From positions 1-64,000 of the forward strand of contig JAHCHG010000011.1 of assembly GCA_026129865.1 (NCBI GenBank): a stretch of 64,000 nt of DNA, written 5' to 3'. Origin of the DNA: Pyrinomonadaceae bacterium (GTDB lineage Bacteria > Acidobacteriota > Blastocatellia > Pyrinomonadales > Pyrinomonadaceae). Shown piece by piece: positions 62,510 to 64,000 of this stretch (positions are counted from its first letter, which is position 1; every line of letters begins with the position of its first letter). The notes beneath the pieces were generated by a model. It had not been told where the DNA came from, ran no database searches, and was given only the letters and a program-made list of their open reading frames with translations. The position numbers and the translations under genes were made by a program.

Positions 62510-63127
62510 ATGGTGCGATCTGTTCGAACGACAATACAAAACCGTCCGGCTGGCGGCGATAAGCGCGAATTGATCCTTCGATCGGCGACAAAAGTCTTTG
62601 CCGAGCGCGGATTTTTCAATTCCAAAGTTGCCGATATCGCCAAGCAAGCCGGAATCGCCGATGGGACGGTTTATCTTTATTTCAAAAGCAAGGATGAGAT
62701 TCTCCATTCGATCTTTGATAAGGCGATGGACGAATTCATTTCCGAGGGTAAACAAAAGCTGGAAGGCATCGAATCTCCAGTTGAACGGCTAAGAAAAATA
62801 GCTAACCTGCACCTCGAAAAACTGAGCGAAGACCGCGATATGGCGATCGTCTTCCAGGTCGAACTCCGCGGCTCGACAAAGTTTATGGAGGAATTTTCCG
62901 CGGCGGGATTTGCCGATTATCTTGAGATCATCAGCGACACGATAAAAAGCGGGCAAGACGCCGGTGAATTTAGAACGGATATTAAACCCATCGTCTGCGC
63001 CAAAATTCTATTTGGGGCGCTCGACGAAATGGTTACAAACTGGATCTTGTCCAAGCAGTCTTATCCGCTTAAACCGATGGCGGAAACGGTGCTGCAGATC
63101 TTTTTCGGAGGCGTGATGAAGCAATGA
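62510..63127 (+). CDS. TetR-family regulator of fatty-acid genes (FadR-like)
   Basis: 205 residues. The N-terminal helix-turn-helix reads RELILRSATKVFAERGFFNS, then VADIAKQAGIADGTVYLYFK, which is the TetR consensus; the C-terminal ligand domain resembles the acyl-CoA-sensing FadR/TetR_C group. It overlaps the acyl-CoA ligase start by 4 bases, and its operator lies just upstream. Acyl-CoA is the likely ligand by family and context. Confidence 0.9.
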   Translation: MVRSVRTTIQNRPAGGDKRELILRSATKVFAERGFFNSKVADIAKQAGIADGTVYLYFKSKDEILHSIFDKAMDEFISEGKQKLEGIESPVERLRKIANLHLEKLSEDRDMAIVFQVELRGSTKFMEEFSAAGFADYLEIISDTIKSGQDAGEFRTDIKPIVCAKILFGALDEMVTNWILSKQSYPLKPMAETVLQIFFGGVMKQ

Positions 63128-64000
63128 ACGCTGATTTCATGGTTGAACAAACAGAAACTTCATTTCGCAAAGACGCGGATCGCGTTCCTCTTTTCGAAAA
63201 CGAGCCGCAGACGGTTGCGGGAATTTTCTATTATGCAGCTGAGCATAATAAACGCTCCGACGCGCTGAATTTTAAGAAAAACGGTAAATGGCACCCGATC
63301 TCATCAAATGAAATGGTCAGCCGCGCGGAAAACATCGCGTTGGGGCTTTATTCGCTAGGACTTAGAAAGGGCGACCGTGCAGCGATGATCGCGGCAAATT
63401 CTCCGGAATGGACGTTGACCGATGCCGGCTGCCAGCTCGCGGGCGTGATCGACGCTCCTATTTACACAACGCTCGCTGCCGATTCTGTCTGTTACATTTT
63501 GAATGATTCGGGTGCGCGCGTTTTCTTTATCGAAAATAAAGCGGCGTTTGAACGTATCGGTGAGGTTTTGCCGGATTGTTCCGACGTGGAATCGCTGATC
63601 TTTTTTGATCTCGAAGGCGTTGACGAACCGAACGCGATCTCACTTGCCGAACTCGAAGAACGCGGCGCTTCTTTGCGAAGTTCGCAGCCGGAGCTGATCA
63701 GCGAACTAACCGGCGCATTAGAACCTTCGGACATTGCAACCTTGATCTACACTTCGGGAACCACGGGAGAACCGAAAGGCGTAATGCTCTCGCATCGGAA
63801 TCTCGTTTCAAACGCGATCGACGCCGGCGCTAATTTTCAATTTTCAAGCGACGACCGTCCGTTATCGGTTTTACCGCTTTCGCACGTTTTTGAACGTTCG
63901 GGAATGTATCTTTACATTCTTAACGGAATGGCAGTTCACTACGCAGAATCTATCGAAAAAGTCGCGGATAATCTTAAAGAGGTCGCGCCGACGATCTTTG
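63124..64000 (+). CDS. fadD: long-chain acyl-CoA ligase, partial (runs off window)
   Basis: The first 292 residues of an AMP-forming ligase, open to the window end. LIYTSGTTGEPKGVMLSHRN (about 209-228) is the phosphate-binding loop; LPLSHVFERSG follows. MNADFMVEQ starts at 63124, overlapping the regulator stop. It activates fatty acids to acyl-CoA; the HVFERSG context matches the FadD15-like, eukaryotic-style group. Confidence 0.92.
   Translation, partial: MNADFMVEQTETSFRKDADRVPLFENEPQTVAGIFYYAAEHNKRSDALNFKKNGKWHPISSNEMVSRAENIALGLYSLGLRKGDRAAMIAANSPEWTLTDAGCQLAGVIDAPIYTTLAADSVCYILNDSGARVFFIENKAAFERIGEVLPDCSDVESLIFFDLEGVDEPNAISLAELEERGASLRSSQPELISELTGALEPSDIATLIYTSGTTGEPKGVMLSHRNLVSNAIDAGANFQFSSDDRPLSVLPLSHVFERSGMYLYILNGMAVHYAESIEKVADNLKEVAPTIF

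Noticed and set aside
1-64000. CRISPR array, rRNA, transposase, origin of replication
   Set aside because: Looked for regular spaced repeats, rRNA motifs, DDE or tyrosine-recombinase signatures and DnaA-box clusters; none seen by eye.

Overview
The window reads as chromosome of a Gram-negative (diderm) bacterium. My best guess is an Acidobacteriota genome of the Blastocatellia type. That is inference from style, not from a marker gene: many secreted FG-GAP and SdrD-type proteins, an S46 peptidase, Rhs tips ending in DPSGL, a VIT/VWA protein, a NAMPT-type enzyme and a split F-type ATP synthase operon sit together. Heptose kinase and adenylyltransferase genes (LPS core) and Mpl (murein recycling) support an outer membrane.

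Layout. 1-3.95 kb is an accessory region on the minus strand: an orphan Rhs tip, four small membrane, lipoprotein or glycine-zipper genes after it, a decayed second Rhs tip, and a broken lipoprotein gene. 3.95-8.6 kb holds a 1316-residue secreted lipase with SdrD-like domains and an unknown membrane protein. 8.65-12.9 kb is an ATP synthase operon with b', b, delta, alpha and gamma only, closed by a clear terminator. 13.1 kb is a selenocysteine tRNA, followed by a four-helix-bundle gene between inverted word repeats, then dprA, a YkgJ-like gene, topA and a methyltransferase. 18.9-32.1 kb carries an RRM protein, mpl, an S46 peptidase, an FG-GAP-like protein, an aminotransferase, a cytochrome P450 and a large hybrid histidine kinase. 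32.5-39.8 kb has nadV, a type IV pilus block (pilT and a zinc-ribbon gene) and thiE-rimI-queA-dehydrogenase-PilZ.

40.1-47.5 kb is an envelope/secretion block: a 3D-domain protein, a VIT-VWA-LolA-like fusion, tRNA-His, a subtilase with FG-GAP blades and a free-standing FG-GAP protein. 47.5-50.3 kb holds heptose genes and rsmE. 50.3-53.3 kb is a NurA nuclease operon with a HAS-barrel protein but no HerA ATPase in the window. 53.3-61.5 kb is mosaic: SnoaL-like proteins, a frameshifted nucleotidyltransferase, a PIN toxin-antitoxin pair inserted together with a duplicated end of the neighbouring VWA gene, a chelatase-like AAA+/VWA pair split by two glycine-zipper paralogues, and a second, broken four-helix-bundle gene. 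61.7 kb to the end has a c-type cytochrome gene and a fadR-fadD operon whose promoter carries a perfect FadR-type operator.

The most unusual items are the layered Rhs tips, the toxin-antitoxin cassette that rebuilt the host gene's end, the word-repeat elements beside both four-helix-bundle genes, the HerA-less NurA operon and the VIT-VWA-LolA fusion. No CRISPR array, transposase, integrase or rRNA was seen.
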